Assembly: GCA_052389915.1 (NCBI GenBank)
Contig: JBQTHL010000021.1
Span: 35,913-99,912, forward strand
Direction of reading: 5' to 3'
DNA length: 64,000 nucleotides
From: Panacagrimonas sp052389915
Lineage (GTDB): Bacteria > Pseudomonadota > Gammaproteobacteria > Nevskiales > Nevskiaceae
The stretch's first letter is position 1. Every line of letters begins with the position of its first letter. The notes under the pieces were generated by a model. That model ran no database searches. It was not told the DNA's origin and saw only the letters and a list, made by a program, of their open reading frames with translations. This document shows positions 7,455 to 15,052 of the stretch, piece by piece. A program made the translations under genes and the position numbers.

Positions 7455-9011
7455 ATGCGCCCCTCCCTCGTCGTACCCAAGGCAACGCCCCGCGAATGGA
7501 TCGGGCTGGCCGTGATCGCCCTGCCCTGCATGCTCTACTCGATGGACCTGACGGTGCTGAACCTGGCGGTGCCGGCGCTGAGCGCGGACCTCGCGCCGAG
7601 CGCTTCGCAACTGCTGTGGATCGTCGATATCTACGGCTTCATGGTCGCCGGCATGTTGATCACGATGGGAACCCTGGGCGATCGCATCGGACGGCGGCGG
7701 CTGTTGATGATCGGCGCAGCGGCGTTCGGAGCCGCCTCGGTGCTTGCGGCGTTCTCGACCAGCGCCGAGATGCTGATCGCGATGCGCGCCTTGCTCGGCA
7801 TCGCCGGTGCGACCATAGCGCCGTCGACGCTTTCGCTCATCCGCAACATGTTTCACGACCCTGCCGAACGCACGACCGCGATCGGCATCTGGGTCTCCAG
7901 CTACTCGGTCGGCGCGGCCCTAGGTCCCGTGCTCGGCGGCGTCCTGCTCGAGTATTTCTGGTGGGGTTCGGTGTTCCTCATCAACGTGCCGGTGATGCTG
8001 TTATTGCTGAGCCTGGGCCCGGTACTGCTGCCCGAGTTCCGCGATCCTGCCGTGCGCCGGCTCGATCCGGTCAGCGCAGGGCTGTCGCTGTCCGCGGTGC
8101 TGGCAACGATCTACGGGCTCAAGCGCATCGCCGAGAATGGACCGGACTGGCTGCCGGGTCTGCTCATCGTGGCCGGACTCGGAATCGGCGCGTTGTTCGT
8201 GCGGCGGCAACGCACGCTCGCCGAGCCACTGATCGATCTGCGATTGTTCCGCGTGCCCGCGTTCAGCGCGTCGCTGACCCTGTACCTGTTCTCCGGTCTG
8301 GTCATGTTCGGCGTGTACATCTTCATTGCGCAGTACCTGCAACTCGTGCTCGGCTTGTCGGCCCTGGAGTCGGGCTTGTGGACCGTGCCCTGGGGCCTGG
8401 CGTTCATCCTCGGCTCGATGCTGACGCCCAGGATGGTGTGCAGCTTTGGATCGTCGTCCGTGGTCGTCAGCGGCCTGGTGCTTGCGGCGGCTGGATTCGG
8501 ATCGATCACCCTGGCGAGCGCGACCTCCGGGTTGGCGGCCATGGCGTGCGCGATGGTGCTGATGTCGCTGGGCCTGGCGCCGGTGTTCACCCTGGCCACC
8601 GACTTCATCATCGGCTCCGTGCCGCCCGAGCGGGCGGGCGCTGCATCGGCGATTTCCGAAACCAGCTCCGAGTTCGGCGGTGCGCTCGGCATCGCCATCT
8701 TTGGCGCCATCGGTACGGCCATTTATCGCGCCGCCATGTCCGACGCGGTGGCGCCCGGTATCTCGCCGGAAGCGATGGCGGCAGCTCGCAGCACACTCGG
8801 CGCGGCCTCGGCAGTTGCGAGTCAACTGCCTGCCGAATTCGGCGCCGCGCTGCTCGATGCGTCGCGCGAAGCCTTCGTCCAGGGAATGCACCTGACGGCG
8901 GCGATCGGCGCCGTCGTGATGATCGTCATGGCCGCGCTGGCAAGACAGAGCTTTCGAGAGCGCGCCACCAGCTCCGAACGGCCTATGACGGAAGGCGTAT
9001 CGGGATCGTGA
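7455..9011 (+). CDS. DHA2 family MFS drug efflux transporter (14 TM)
   Basis: Inner-membrane proton/drug antiporter of 518 residues with about 14 membrane helices, resembling SmvA/QacA-type pumps for cationic biocides. Landmarks are the helix-1 motif LYSMDLTVLNLAVPALSADL (Asp typical of DHA2), motif A GTLGDRIGRRRLL near residue 78, and motif C-like YSVGAALGPVLGGVLLE near 150. The ATG at 7455 fits the family N-terminus; the frame is open upstream but unlike protein. It is preceded by ECF42-like site C and followed 56 bases later by an SRPBCC gene, then the ECF42 sigma gene, suggesting sigma-controlled efflux. Confidence 0.88.
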   Translation: MRPSLVVPKATPREWIGLAVIALPCMLYSMDLTVLNLAVPALSADLAPSASQLLWIVDIYGFMVAGMLITMGTLGDRIGRRRLLMIGAAAFGAASVLAAFSTSAEMLIAMRALLGIAGATIAPSTLSLIRNMFHDPAERTTAIGIWVSSYSVGAALGPVLGGVLLEYFWWGSVFLINVPVMLLLLSLGPVLLPEFRDPAVRRLDPVSAGLSLSAVLATIYGLKRIAENGPDWLPGLLIVAGLGIGALFVRRQRTLAEPLIDLRLFRVPAFSASLTLYLFSGLVMFGVYIFIAQYLQLVLGLSALESGLWTVPWGLAFILGSMLTPRMVCSFGSSSVVVSGLVLAAAGFGSITLASATSGLAAMACAMVLMSLGLAPVFTLATDFIIGSVPPERAGAASAISETSSEFGGALGIAIFGAIGTAIYRAAMSDAVAPGISPEAMAAARSTLGAASAVASQLPAEFGAALLDASREAFVQGMHLTAAIGAVVMIVMAALARQSFRERATSSERPMTEGVSGS

Positions 9012-9067
9012 AGTTCGTTCGTGATGGCCGTTTTCGATAACTCTCAACACTGCAAACCGGAGTTCCC

Positions 9068-9595
9068 ATGTTCAAGATCGTTCTCATCGTCGTCGTCGTT
9101 CTGATCGCTGCCGTCCTGATTTTCGCCGCGACCCGCCCTGACACTTTTCATGTCGAGCGACGCATCGACATCCGTGCGCCGCCGGAAAAGATTTTCCCGC
9201 TCATCAACGATCTTCACGGCTTCTCCACCTGGTCGCCCTACGAGCACAAGGACCCCGCAATGAAGCGCAGCTATAGCGGTGCCGCGGAGGGCGTCGGCGC
9301 CGCGTATGCCTGGGATGGCAACAAGGAAGTCGGACAGGGCAGCATGGAGATCACGGGCTCATCCGCGCCATCGAAAGTTACGATCAAGCTGGATTTTCTC
9401 CGCCCGTTCGAGGCTCACAACACCGCTGAGTTCACGCTACAGCCGCAGGGCGAGACCACGCAGGTGACCTGGGCGCTGGACGGACCCTGCCCCTTCATCT
9501 CCAAGCTGATGGGCGTGATCTTCAACATGGACAAGATGATAGGCACGGACTTCGAAGCGGGCCTGGTCAAGCTGAAGTCCGTTGCCGAAGCCTGA
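9068..9595 (+). CDS. SRPBCC family protein with N-terminal membrane anchor
   Basis: A 175-residue protein with one N-terminal membrane helix (residues about 3-22, IVLIVVVVLIAAVLIFAA). It is followed by an SRPBCC/START-like ligand-binding domain: RRIDIRAPPEKIFPLINDLHGFSTWSPYE, the YAWDGNKEVGQGSMEIT strand, and the long C-terminal helix MDKMIGTDFEAGLVKLKSVAE. This domain binds hydrophobic ligands; AHSA1- and polyketide-cyclase-like SRPBCC genes are common partners of ECF sigma and YCII/VOC genes. It sits between the DHA2 pump and the ECF42 sigma gene, separated from the latter by a palindromic repeat. Confidence 0.85.
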   Translation: MFKIVLIVVVVLIAAVLIFAATRPDTFHVERRIDIRAPPEKIFPLINDLHGFSTWSPYEHKDPAMKRSYSGAAEGVGAAYAWDGNKEVGQGSMEITGSSAPSKVTIKLDFLRPFEAHNTAEFTLQPQGETTQVTWALDGPCPFISKLMGVIFNMDKMIGTDFEAGLVKLKSVAEA

Positions 9596-9740
9596 GAGGA
9601 TGTGAATAAATCTACTGCGCTCGGCATTTCGCGTCGCTGCGCTGCTCGAAATCCTCACATACTTCTACGTACGCTGCGGTTTCTGCGCTGCTCGCAACGC
9701 GAACTGCCTTCGCTCACTACGATTTCTTCACATCCTCTGA
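9594..9740. repeat. Nested palindromic repeat element of about 147 bp
   Basis: Inverted terminal arms at 9594-9615 and 9718-9740 (GAGGATGTGAA...AAATC against its near-complement) enclose further inverted segments rich in GCGCTGCTCG and CACATACTTCTACGTA. It starts inside the stop codon of the SRPBCC gene and ends 15 bases before the sigma-factor GTG. It looks like a mobile miniature or REP-type element; no transposase is present. It may end or attenuate the upstream transcript. Confidence 0.6.
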
Positions 9741-9754
9741 GCACCGCCGCCGAC

Positions 9755-11032
9755 GTGAGTTCGTCCCCCACCCATCGCGCCATCGAAGCGGTCTTCCGCA
9801 TCGAGTCTGCCAGGCTCATCGCGGGGCTTGCGCGCATCGTGCGCGACGTGGGGCTGGCCGAAGAACTGTCGCAGGATGCGCTGGTCGCGGCGCTCGAACA
9901 GTGGCCGGCTATCGGCGTGCCGGAAAAGCCGGGCGCCTGGCTCATGGCCACGGCCAAGCACCGCGCCATCGACCGGGTGCGCAAGCGCAGCCTGCACCAG
10001 AGGAAGGAAGAGGCCATCGCCTTTGAGATCGAGGCGCAGATGGAATCGAACAAGCCCGATGTCGATGCGCAAATCGACGACCCAGTCGGCGACGACCTGC
10101 TGCGTCTGGTCTTCACCGCCTGTCATCCGCTGCTGTCGCCCGAGGCGCGCGTGGCGCTCACCTTGCGGTTGCTCGGCGGCCTGACGACGGAAGAAATCGC
10201 GCGCGCGTTTCTGGTGCCGGAACCGACCATCGCCCAGCGCATCGTGCGCGCCAAGCGCGTGCTGTCCGAAGCGCGCGTGCCTTTCGAAGTCCCTCGCCTC
10301 AACGAGCTTGCCGCCCGCTTGTCCTCGGTGCTCGAAGTGATTTACCTGATTTTCAACGAGGGCTATGCGGCAACGGCGGGCGACGACTGGATGCGCCCCG
10401 GCCTGTGCGAAGAAGCGCTGCGCCAGGGCCGCATCCTCGCGGGCCTCGCGCCGCAAGAATCCGAGGTGCATGGACTGGTGGCGCTGATGGAGATCCAGGC
10501 CTCGCGCTCGCGCGCAAGAGTCGGCCCCACGGGCGCGCCCATCCTGCTGCTCGAACAGGATCGCTCGCGCTGGGATCAACTGCTGATCCGTCGCGGACTC
10601 GCCGCACTGGCGCGGGCCGAAGCGCTCGGTGGCGCGCTCGGCCCTTACGCGTTGCAGGCCGCCATCGCTGCCTGCCACGCGCGCGCACGCGCGGCCGAGG
10701 AGACCGACTGGGCGCGCATCGCGGCGCTATACGACGCGCTGGCGCAGATCGCGCGTTCGCCCGTCGTCGAGTTGAATCGTGCGGTGGCGGTGTCGATGGC
10801 CTTCGGACCTGAAGCCGGCCTGGAACTGGTCGATGCGCTGGCGTCCGAGTCGGCGCTGAAAAACTATCACCTGTTGCCCAGCGTGCGCGGCGATCTGCTG
10901 GCCAAGCTGGGACGCAAAGCGGAGGCCGGTGCGGAGTTCGAGCGCGCCGCTTCGCTCACCCGAAACGCGAGAGAGCGGGCCCTGTTGCTCGAACGCGCTC
11001 TGGTTTGCGCACGCGGTTCAACGTCGCGTTAG
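9755..11032 (+). CDS. ECF42-type RNA polymerase sigma factor with C-terminal extension
   Basis: Extracytoplasmic-function sigma factor of about 425 residues, more than twice a normal ECF sigma. Region 2 covers residues about 10-75 (LIAGLARIVRDVGLAEELSQDALVAAL, then PGAWLMATAKHRAIDRVRKR). Region 4 covers about 115-165 (LTLRLLGGLTTEEIARAFL, TIAQRIVRAKRVL). The rest (IFNEGYAATAGDDWMRPGLCEEALR onward) is the helical TPR-like extension diagnostic of ECF42. No anti-sigma gene is adjacent, as expected for this group, where the extension controls activity. The GTG at 9755 is preferred because the frame upstream is repeat DNA. Probable master of the YCII/VOC/efflux genes here. Confidence 0.85.
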   Translation: MSSSPTHRAIEAVFRIESARLIAGLARIVRDVGLAEELSQDALVAALEQWPAIGVPEKPGAWLMATAKHRAIDRVRKRSLHQRKEEAIAFEIEAQMESNKPDVDAQIDDPVGDDLLRLVFTACHPLLSPEARVALTLRLLGGLTTEEIARAFLVPEPTIAQRIVRAKRVLSEARVPFEVPRLNELAARLSSVLEVIYLIFNEGYAATAGDDWMRPGLCEEALRQGRILAGLAPQESEVHGLVALMEIQASRSRARVGPTGAPILLLEQDRSRWDQLLIRRGLAALARAEALGGALGPYALQAAIAACHARARAAEETDWARIAALYDALAQIARSPVVELNRAVAVSMAFGPEAGLELVDALASESALKNYHLLPSVRGDLLAKLGRKAEAGAEFERAASLTRNARERALLLERALVCARGSTSR

Positions 11033-11052
11033 GGATCCTCTGCATGGGATGT

Positions 11053-11113
11053 TGTAGGTCGGACTTCAGTCCGATTTGCGCCGCTGCGATGTCGGGCTGA
11101 AGCCCGACCTACA
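11053..11113. repeat. REP-like palindromic pair (GTAGGTCGG family)
   Basis: Inverted pair of small hairpins, GTAGGTCGGACTTCAG near 11054 and its complement CTGAAGCCCGACCTAC ending at 11112, between the convergent sigma gene and thioredoxin-like gene. A closer-matching copy lies at 25657-25714, so this is a dispersed family. It could stabilise or terminate both converging transcripts. Confidence 0.75.
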
Positions 11114-11145
11114 GTTGAATTTCGGCCTGCGCAGAGTTTCCTTCC

Positions 11146-12144
11146 CTAGGGCGCCGGCTCGGCCCGCACCAAGCGCACGACTTGTCCGGTGTCGGCCTCG
11201 ACGACCAGAATCAGCCCCTCGCCCAGCGCCTTGTCCAACCCCTGTCCCAGCACGATCCATCGCGCGCCTTTGCGGAAGGCGCGGTAAGGCGCCTGCGCAT
11301 CGACTTCGCCCGCACCGTAGCGCTGGCTCCAGAGTTCCTTGGCCAGCGCAATCGCCGCCTTGCCGTTGGCAAGAGGTCCGCGCGAAGGAATGTCCTTCAC
11401 CGCTTCTTCTGCACCCAGGCCTGCGAGGTAGTTCTGAACCCAGGGCTCCCACTCGCTGTCGGCGATGGATTTCACGTTGAGACGATCCGGCAGATCCTCG
11501 GCTTTCCGCAGGTGCAGATCGTACGGCGGCGGGTACGAACCGGGCAGCGGCACGGCCTTGTCGCCCAGCAGTTGGTTGAGCGCTTCGCGCACGCGTTTGG
11601 CCACGTCGATCGGCGTCGGCGGGTTGGCCGGGCGCGTGTAGACGATGTGCTGCTTGCCGTCGATTACCACCAGCCAGGGCGTGCGCTGGATCTTGTAGGT
11701 GTTCACCAGCGGATCGCCGTCGAGCAGCAGCGGAAAACTCAGGCCGCGCTCGCGCATGGTCTGCACGGGGTCGCCGCTCTCCTTGATGTTGATGGTCCAG
11801 ACATTCACGCCAGCATTGCGGTAGTCGTGCCAGATGTCCTGCACGTAGGGTTGCAGGGCCCGGCTGAAAGGACACCACGAGGGCCAGAACATCAGCACTG
11901 TCGGCCGGCCCTGCGCGTCGGCCGGGTAGTTCACCGTGCGTCCGTCTGGCGTCTTGAGCGACCACGGCGGCGCGCTGGCGATGGGGCCGGGTTCATCGAC
12001 TGCGACGGCGGCCATCGCAAGCCCGGACAGCATTAGGCCGGCCAGCATGACGAGCGCACGACGCGTGCGCTGAAGAAGCGTGTGCGTGATCGCCGGGACT
12101 ACCGGTCCATGCCGGAGGATCGGAATGTCGAGAGATGTCGTCAT
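11146..12144 (-). CDS. Secreted thioredoxin-like (TlpA/AlkD-type fold) protein fused to NTF2-like domain
   Basis: A 332-residue exported protein. A signal peptide or anchor (RRALVMLAGLMLSGLAMAAVA) ends near residue 46. A TlpA-like thioredoxin fold follows with PTVLMFWPSWCPFSRALQPY, where the usual CxxC is CPFS: the second Cys is replaced, so a disulfide reductase mechanism is unlikely but a thiol or sulfenic role remains possible. The later RTPWLVVIDGKQHIVY contains the cis-Pro. The last 90 residues (ANGKAAIALAKELWSQRYG through GEGLILVVEADTGQVVRLVR) resemble NTF2-fold immunity-type domains. Start chosen at ATG 12142-12144. The combination is unusual; function unknown. Confidence 0.65.
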   Translation of the reverse strand: MTTSLDIPILRHGPVVPAITHTLLQRTRRALVMLAGLMLSGLAMAAVAVDEPGPIASAPPWSLKTPDGRTVNYPADAQGRPTVLMFWPSWCPFSRALQPYVQDIWHDYRNAGVNVWTINIKESGDPVQTMRERGLSFPLLLDGDPLVNTYKIQRTPWLVVIDGKQHIVYTRPANPPTPIDVAKRVREALNQLLGDKAVPLPGSYPPPYDLHLRKAEDLPDRLNVKSIADSEWEPWVQNYLAGLGAEEAVKDIPSRGPLANGKAAIALAKELWSQRYGAGEVDAQAPYRAFRKGARWIVLGQGLDKALGEGLILVVEADTGQVVRLVRAEPAP

Positions 12145-12192
12145 TCCCGAAGTTTGGCTCGATCCGTTCTTCTTGTCGCCGCGAACCCGTCT

Positions 12193-12279
12193 TAGGAGGG
12201 GCGTAAGCCCCGACAGGCGCTCGCCGACCAAAACTTGCCTCGGTGTTCGAGTGCTAGTCGGGGCTCACGCCCCTCCTAC
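12193..12279. repeat. REP-like palindromic pair (TAGGAGGGGCG family)
   Basis: TAGGAGGGGCGTAAGCCCCGAC at the left and its complement ending CCCCTCCTAC at the right, about 87 bases overall, upstream of the thioredoxin-like gene and just downstream of the next leftward gene. A second REP type, different from the GTAGGTCGG family. Confidence 0.7.
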
Positions 12280-12285
12280 TTCGCG

Positions 12286-13542
12286 TTACCGGACCAGGAC
12301 TTTGCCGCTCAACGGAAGACCCAAGGTCTTGCCACCGGCGTCCGCCATCTCCGGGCCGACGGTCACGCTGTAAAGCCCCGGCGATACCGGCAGCAGCAGC
12401 ATCCGCCTGTTCTTGCCCACGGCCCACCGGGCGACGACCGGCATTCCGTTCGATCGCGTGACCTGGACGTGGCGATCGGCCCCGTCCGCCGCGGCAAAGC
12501 CGCTGTCGAACATCAGGACGATGGAGGAAGCGCCGGCGAGGTTTCCGGCGTACACCAGGTTGAGTCTGCCGGGCCGCGGAGCAGGCCACCAGCTTGCCGG
12601 TGTCGATAATTTCGAGGGCGTCGCCGCAGCGGGCTCGGCCCTCACCGCTTCGTTCGACTCGACGCGGGCGGGTGCGGCTGGCGCGGGTTCTGCGGGCGGC
12701 GCCACGGCAGCGGATTTGGTCTGGCCTACTCCACTTTCTGTTTCGCCGGCCGGGGTCTCGATCGGCGCGGCTGCGACTACGACTTCAGCTGCCGGTTCCG
12801 GCGCGACTTCCATCGTCTCCTCAGCGGCTCCGGCGACTTCCACGGTCTCCGGGACCGCAATGTCCGGCGCCGACGCGGGCTCCGTTATCTCGTCGGTGAC
12901 TGCGGCGCCTTCCACAGTCTCCGGGGCCGCAACGTCCGCCACCGGCGCAGCAGCAAGTTCGGATGGCGGTGCTTCCGCAGCAGGTGCCGGAGCAGCAACG
13001 GGTGCTTTCGCGGCCGGCGCGGGGGCAGCGTCGCGTTGAACATAGATATACGCGAGGCCACCAGTCAGCACGACGGCGAGCATGAAGGCAGCAAGCAGCC
13101 TGTTCTTGCGGGGTGCCGCGGTTTCGCCATGTTCGGATTCGACCGACACGACGGCGCGTGGAGCGCGCAATTCCGCGCTGGGTTCGTGCGCGACAGGTGC
13201 AGGCACGGGAACGGGCACCGACGCGAGCGCCGGAAGTTCTGCGCGCCGCACCCGACACGCGAGTTCGCCCATTCCGGAAAAAGCGACCCTCTCGCCGATC
13301 GCAATCTCCTCCTCTCCGACCACTTCGGCCGAAGAGAAGCGATAAAGCCCGCCGTCGTCGCCGTCGATCCAGCCGATCAGTTCGCGTGAATCGAAGTCGA
13401 TGAGCGTGCCGCGCAGATCCTGCATCGCGCCGCCGTCGATACCGGCAAGCTTGAACGCGACACCGCCGACTCCCGAAAACGCAACTGTCTGACCCACTTC
13501 GATCTCCAATTCCACGGCCACGTCGGCGGCAAACTCCCCCAC
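12286..13542 (-). CDS. Membrane protein with cold-shock-like N-terminus and Pro/Ala/Glu-rich linker, unknown function
   Basis: A 418-residue protein I do not recognise. Residues about 43-95 (GTLIDFDSRELIGWIDGDDG to IGERVAFSGMGELACRVRR) look like a degenerate cold-shock/OB domain. The preceding VGQTVAFSGVGGVAFKLAGID looks like a partial duplicate of its last third. Next come a basic stretch, one membrane helix (LLAAFMLAVVLTGGLAYIYVQ) and about 140 residues of Ala/Pro/Glu/Val-rich low complexity. The C-terminal domain is predicted beta-rich (RLNLVYAGNLAGASSIVLMF to the end). The OB-like part would be cytoplasmic and the rest periplasmic. The GTG at 13542 is weakly supported; ATG at 13425 would start exactly before the OB-like domain. 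Confidence 0.55.
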   Translation of the reverse strand: MGEFAADVAVELEIEVGQTVAFSGVGGVAFKLAGIDGGAMQDLRGTLIDFDSRELIGWIDGDDGGLYRFSSAEVVGEEEIAIGERVAFSGMGELACRVRRAELPALASVPVPVPAPVAHEPSAELRAPRAVVSVESEHGETAAPRKNRLLAAFMLAVVLTGGLAYIYVQRDAAPAPAAKAPVAAPAPAAEAPPSELAAAPVADVAAPETVEGAAVTDEITEPASAPDIAVPETVEVAGAAEETMEVAPEPAAEVVVAAAPIETPAGETESGVGQTKSAAVAPPAEPAPAAPARVESNEAVRAEPAAATPSKLSTPASWWPAPRPGRLNLVYAGNLAGASSIVLMFDSGFAAADGADRHVQVTRSNGMPVVARWAVGKNRRMLLLPVSPGLYSVTVGPEMADAGGKTLGLPLSGKVLVR

Positions 13543-13632
13543 TTGTCGGGCGCCGACTATAGTCCTTTGCGTGAAACTTGCGACTGGAATTTCAGACCGT
13601 CTCGAAGAGCCGGATTCGCAAAGTTAATTCCG

Positions 13633-13649
13633 GGTCGAACCCGTTCGAC
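13633..13649 (+). promoter_or_regulatory. Partial ECF42-like box upstream of second YCII gene (site D)
   Basis: CCGTTCGACC at 13641-13650 matches the downstream box of sites A-C, but the TGTCGA box is not at the expected place; only GGTCGA at 13633-13638 is near. It lies 25 bases before the ATG, close for a -10 element. Weak evidence, noted because the gene is the same family as the site A target. Confidence 0.25.
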
Positions 13650-13674
13650 CCTCATGCAATCAAGGAGCCTGCCC

Positions 13675-14040
13675 ATGGCCTACATGCTGCTGATTCAGGA
13701 AAACGGAGCGTTCCGGCGAGACCGCCCGCTGGAGGACAAACGCGTCGCCTACCAGCGCATGGTTCGCTACGGCGAAGATCTGAAAGCGCGGGGTCTTTAC
13801 CTGGCCAGCGACTCGCTGGCATCGGATGCCGAAGGCGTGAGAATCGAGGCCCGCGCCGGCAAGCGCGTGCTGATCGACGGTCCGTTTTCGGAGGCCAAGG
13901 AAATTGTCGGCGGCTTTTTCCTGATCGACTGCGCGACCAGGGAGCAGGCCATCGCCATCGCCAGCGAGTGCCCTGCGCTGGAGTGGGCTACGGTCGAGGT
14001 GCGCGAGGTCAGCCCCTGCCACGACGACGTGCCCTACTGA
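13675..14040 (+). CDS. YCII-related (DGPF domain) protein
   Basis: Second YCII/DGPF protein, 121 residues, with the diagnostic LIDGPFSEAKEIVGGFFLID and the N-terminal YMLLIQENGAF strand. The ATG at 13675 follows AAGGAG (13662-13667) at ideal distance. It is paralogous to the protein at 854-1273. It stands alone between leftward genes, converging with nlpD only one base after its stop, so it must have its own promoter; a CGTTCGAC-type box just upstream suggests ECF42 control. Confidence 0.85.
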   Translation: MAYMLLIQENGAFRRDRPLEDKRVAYQRMVRYGEDLKARGLYLASDSLASDAEGVRIEARAGKRVLIDGPFSEAKEIVGGFFLIDCATREQAIAIASECPALEWATVEVREVSPCHDDVPY

Positions 14041-14041
14041 A

Positions 14042-15052
14042 TCACCTGGCCGCGGTTTTCGCCGGCAGATAAGGAACCGGATTGACCGGCTGCCCGCGCT
14101 CGCGAATCTCGAAGTGCAGGACGGGCTTGTTCTCGGGCCCCAGGCCGAGTTCCGCGATGGGCTGCCCGCCGCGCACCATCTGCCCTTCGTTGACCAGCCG
14201 CGTACGGTTGTAGCCGTATGCCGACAGGCGCAGATCGTCGTGCTTGATGATGATGAGTTCGCCGTAACCCTTGAGCGCCGAGCCGCTGTAGACCACTTTT
14301 CCGGGTGCCGACGCCACCACGGTCTGGCCTAGCTGGCCGGTGAAATCCAGGCCCTTGGAGCCCGCTGCCGGGTTGTATCCGCGCACGACCACGCCCTCGG
14401 TCGGCCACTGCCACTTGTATGGCCCGCTGTGCTCCACGGCCGCCGGCGGGCGCGGGACCGGCATTTGTGTGGGCATCTGTGTCGACACGGGCGGTGCCGC
14501 TGGAACCGCCGCTGGAACCGGAGGGCTGGGCAGGCTGGCAACGGGCGGCGGCGTGGGCAAGGACGCGGCCGGGGCTGAGGGCGTTGCAGGTTGCGTGACG
14601 GGTGGATATCTCCGAACCGCACCGTCTCCCGGAATCACCGCGACATCCGGCACCTGGGTAGGCAGCGGAATCGGCCGCGCAACGCCGGTCGGCACTTGCA
14701 GATCGGGTGCTGCCGTCGTCGTCGTATCGCCTATCCGGTACTGGGTCGGCGGCGGCGCGGCCAGCCTGAGTACCTGGCCTGGTCGGATCAGGTAATCGGA
14801 ACCGATGCCGTTCCATTTCGCCAGCTCGCGAAAGTCCAAGCTGCTGCGAAACGCGATGGAGTACATGGTGTCGCCCGGCCGCACCCGGTATTCGCTCGGT
14901 CCCAGCGGTCGTTCGGGCGGTGGCGCGGGCAGGACGGCCTGGTTGGCGGCCTCGCGCTTGGGCGGCGGCGACCAGGTGTACAGATTGGCGCAACCCGCAA
15001 GCGCGACCGCGACCGCGACCGCGAGCATGAGCCACACCAGCTTTCGAATCAC
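14042..15052 (-). CDS. nlpD: NlpD-like murein hydrolase activator (LysM + degenerate LytM/M23 lipoprotein)
   Basis: Outer-membrane lipoprotein of 336 residues that in relatives binds septal peptidoglycan and activates the amidase AmiC during cell separation. Signal ends at a lipobox (VALAGC, Cys21). A LysM domain spans about residues 54-98 (YRVRPGDTMYSIAFRS). A long Pro/Ala/Thr-rich linker follows, then a LytM domain from about 220 (YKWQWPTEGVVVRGYNP). Zinc ligands are degenerate: GSKGLDFTG lacks the first His while one His remains in LHFEIR, as in NlpD/EnvC-type activators. It overlaps the DedA gene by four bases, in the surE-pcm-DedA-nlpD order. Unlike the common arrangement, rpoS does not follow. 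Confidence 0.88.
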   Translation of the reverse strand: MIRKLVWLMLAVAVAVALAGCANLYTWSPPPKREAANQAVLPAPPPERPLGPSEYRVRPGDTMYSIAFRSSLDFRELAKWNGIGSDYLIRPGQVLRLAAPPPTQYRIGDTTTTAAPDLQVPTGVARPIPLPTQVPDVAVIPGDGAVRRYPPVTQPATPSAPAASLPTPPPVASLPSPPVPAAVPAAPPVSTQMPTQMPVPRPPAAVEHSGPYKWQWPTEGVVVRGYNPAAGSKGLDFTGQLGQTVVASAPGKVVYSGSALKGYGELIIIKHDDLRLSAYGYNRTRLVNEGQMVRGGQPIAELGLGPENKPVLHFEIRERGQPVNPVPYLPAKTAAR

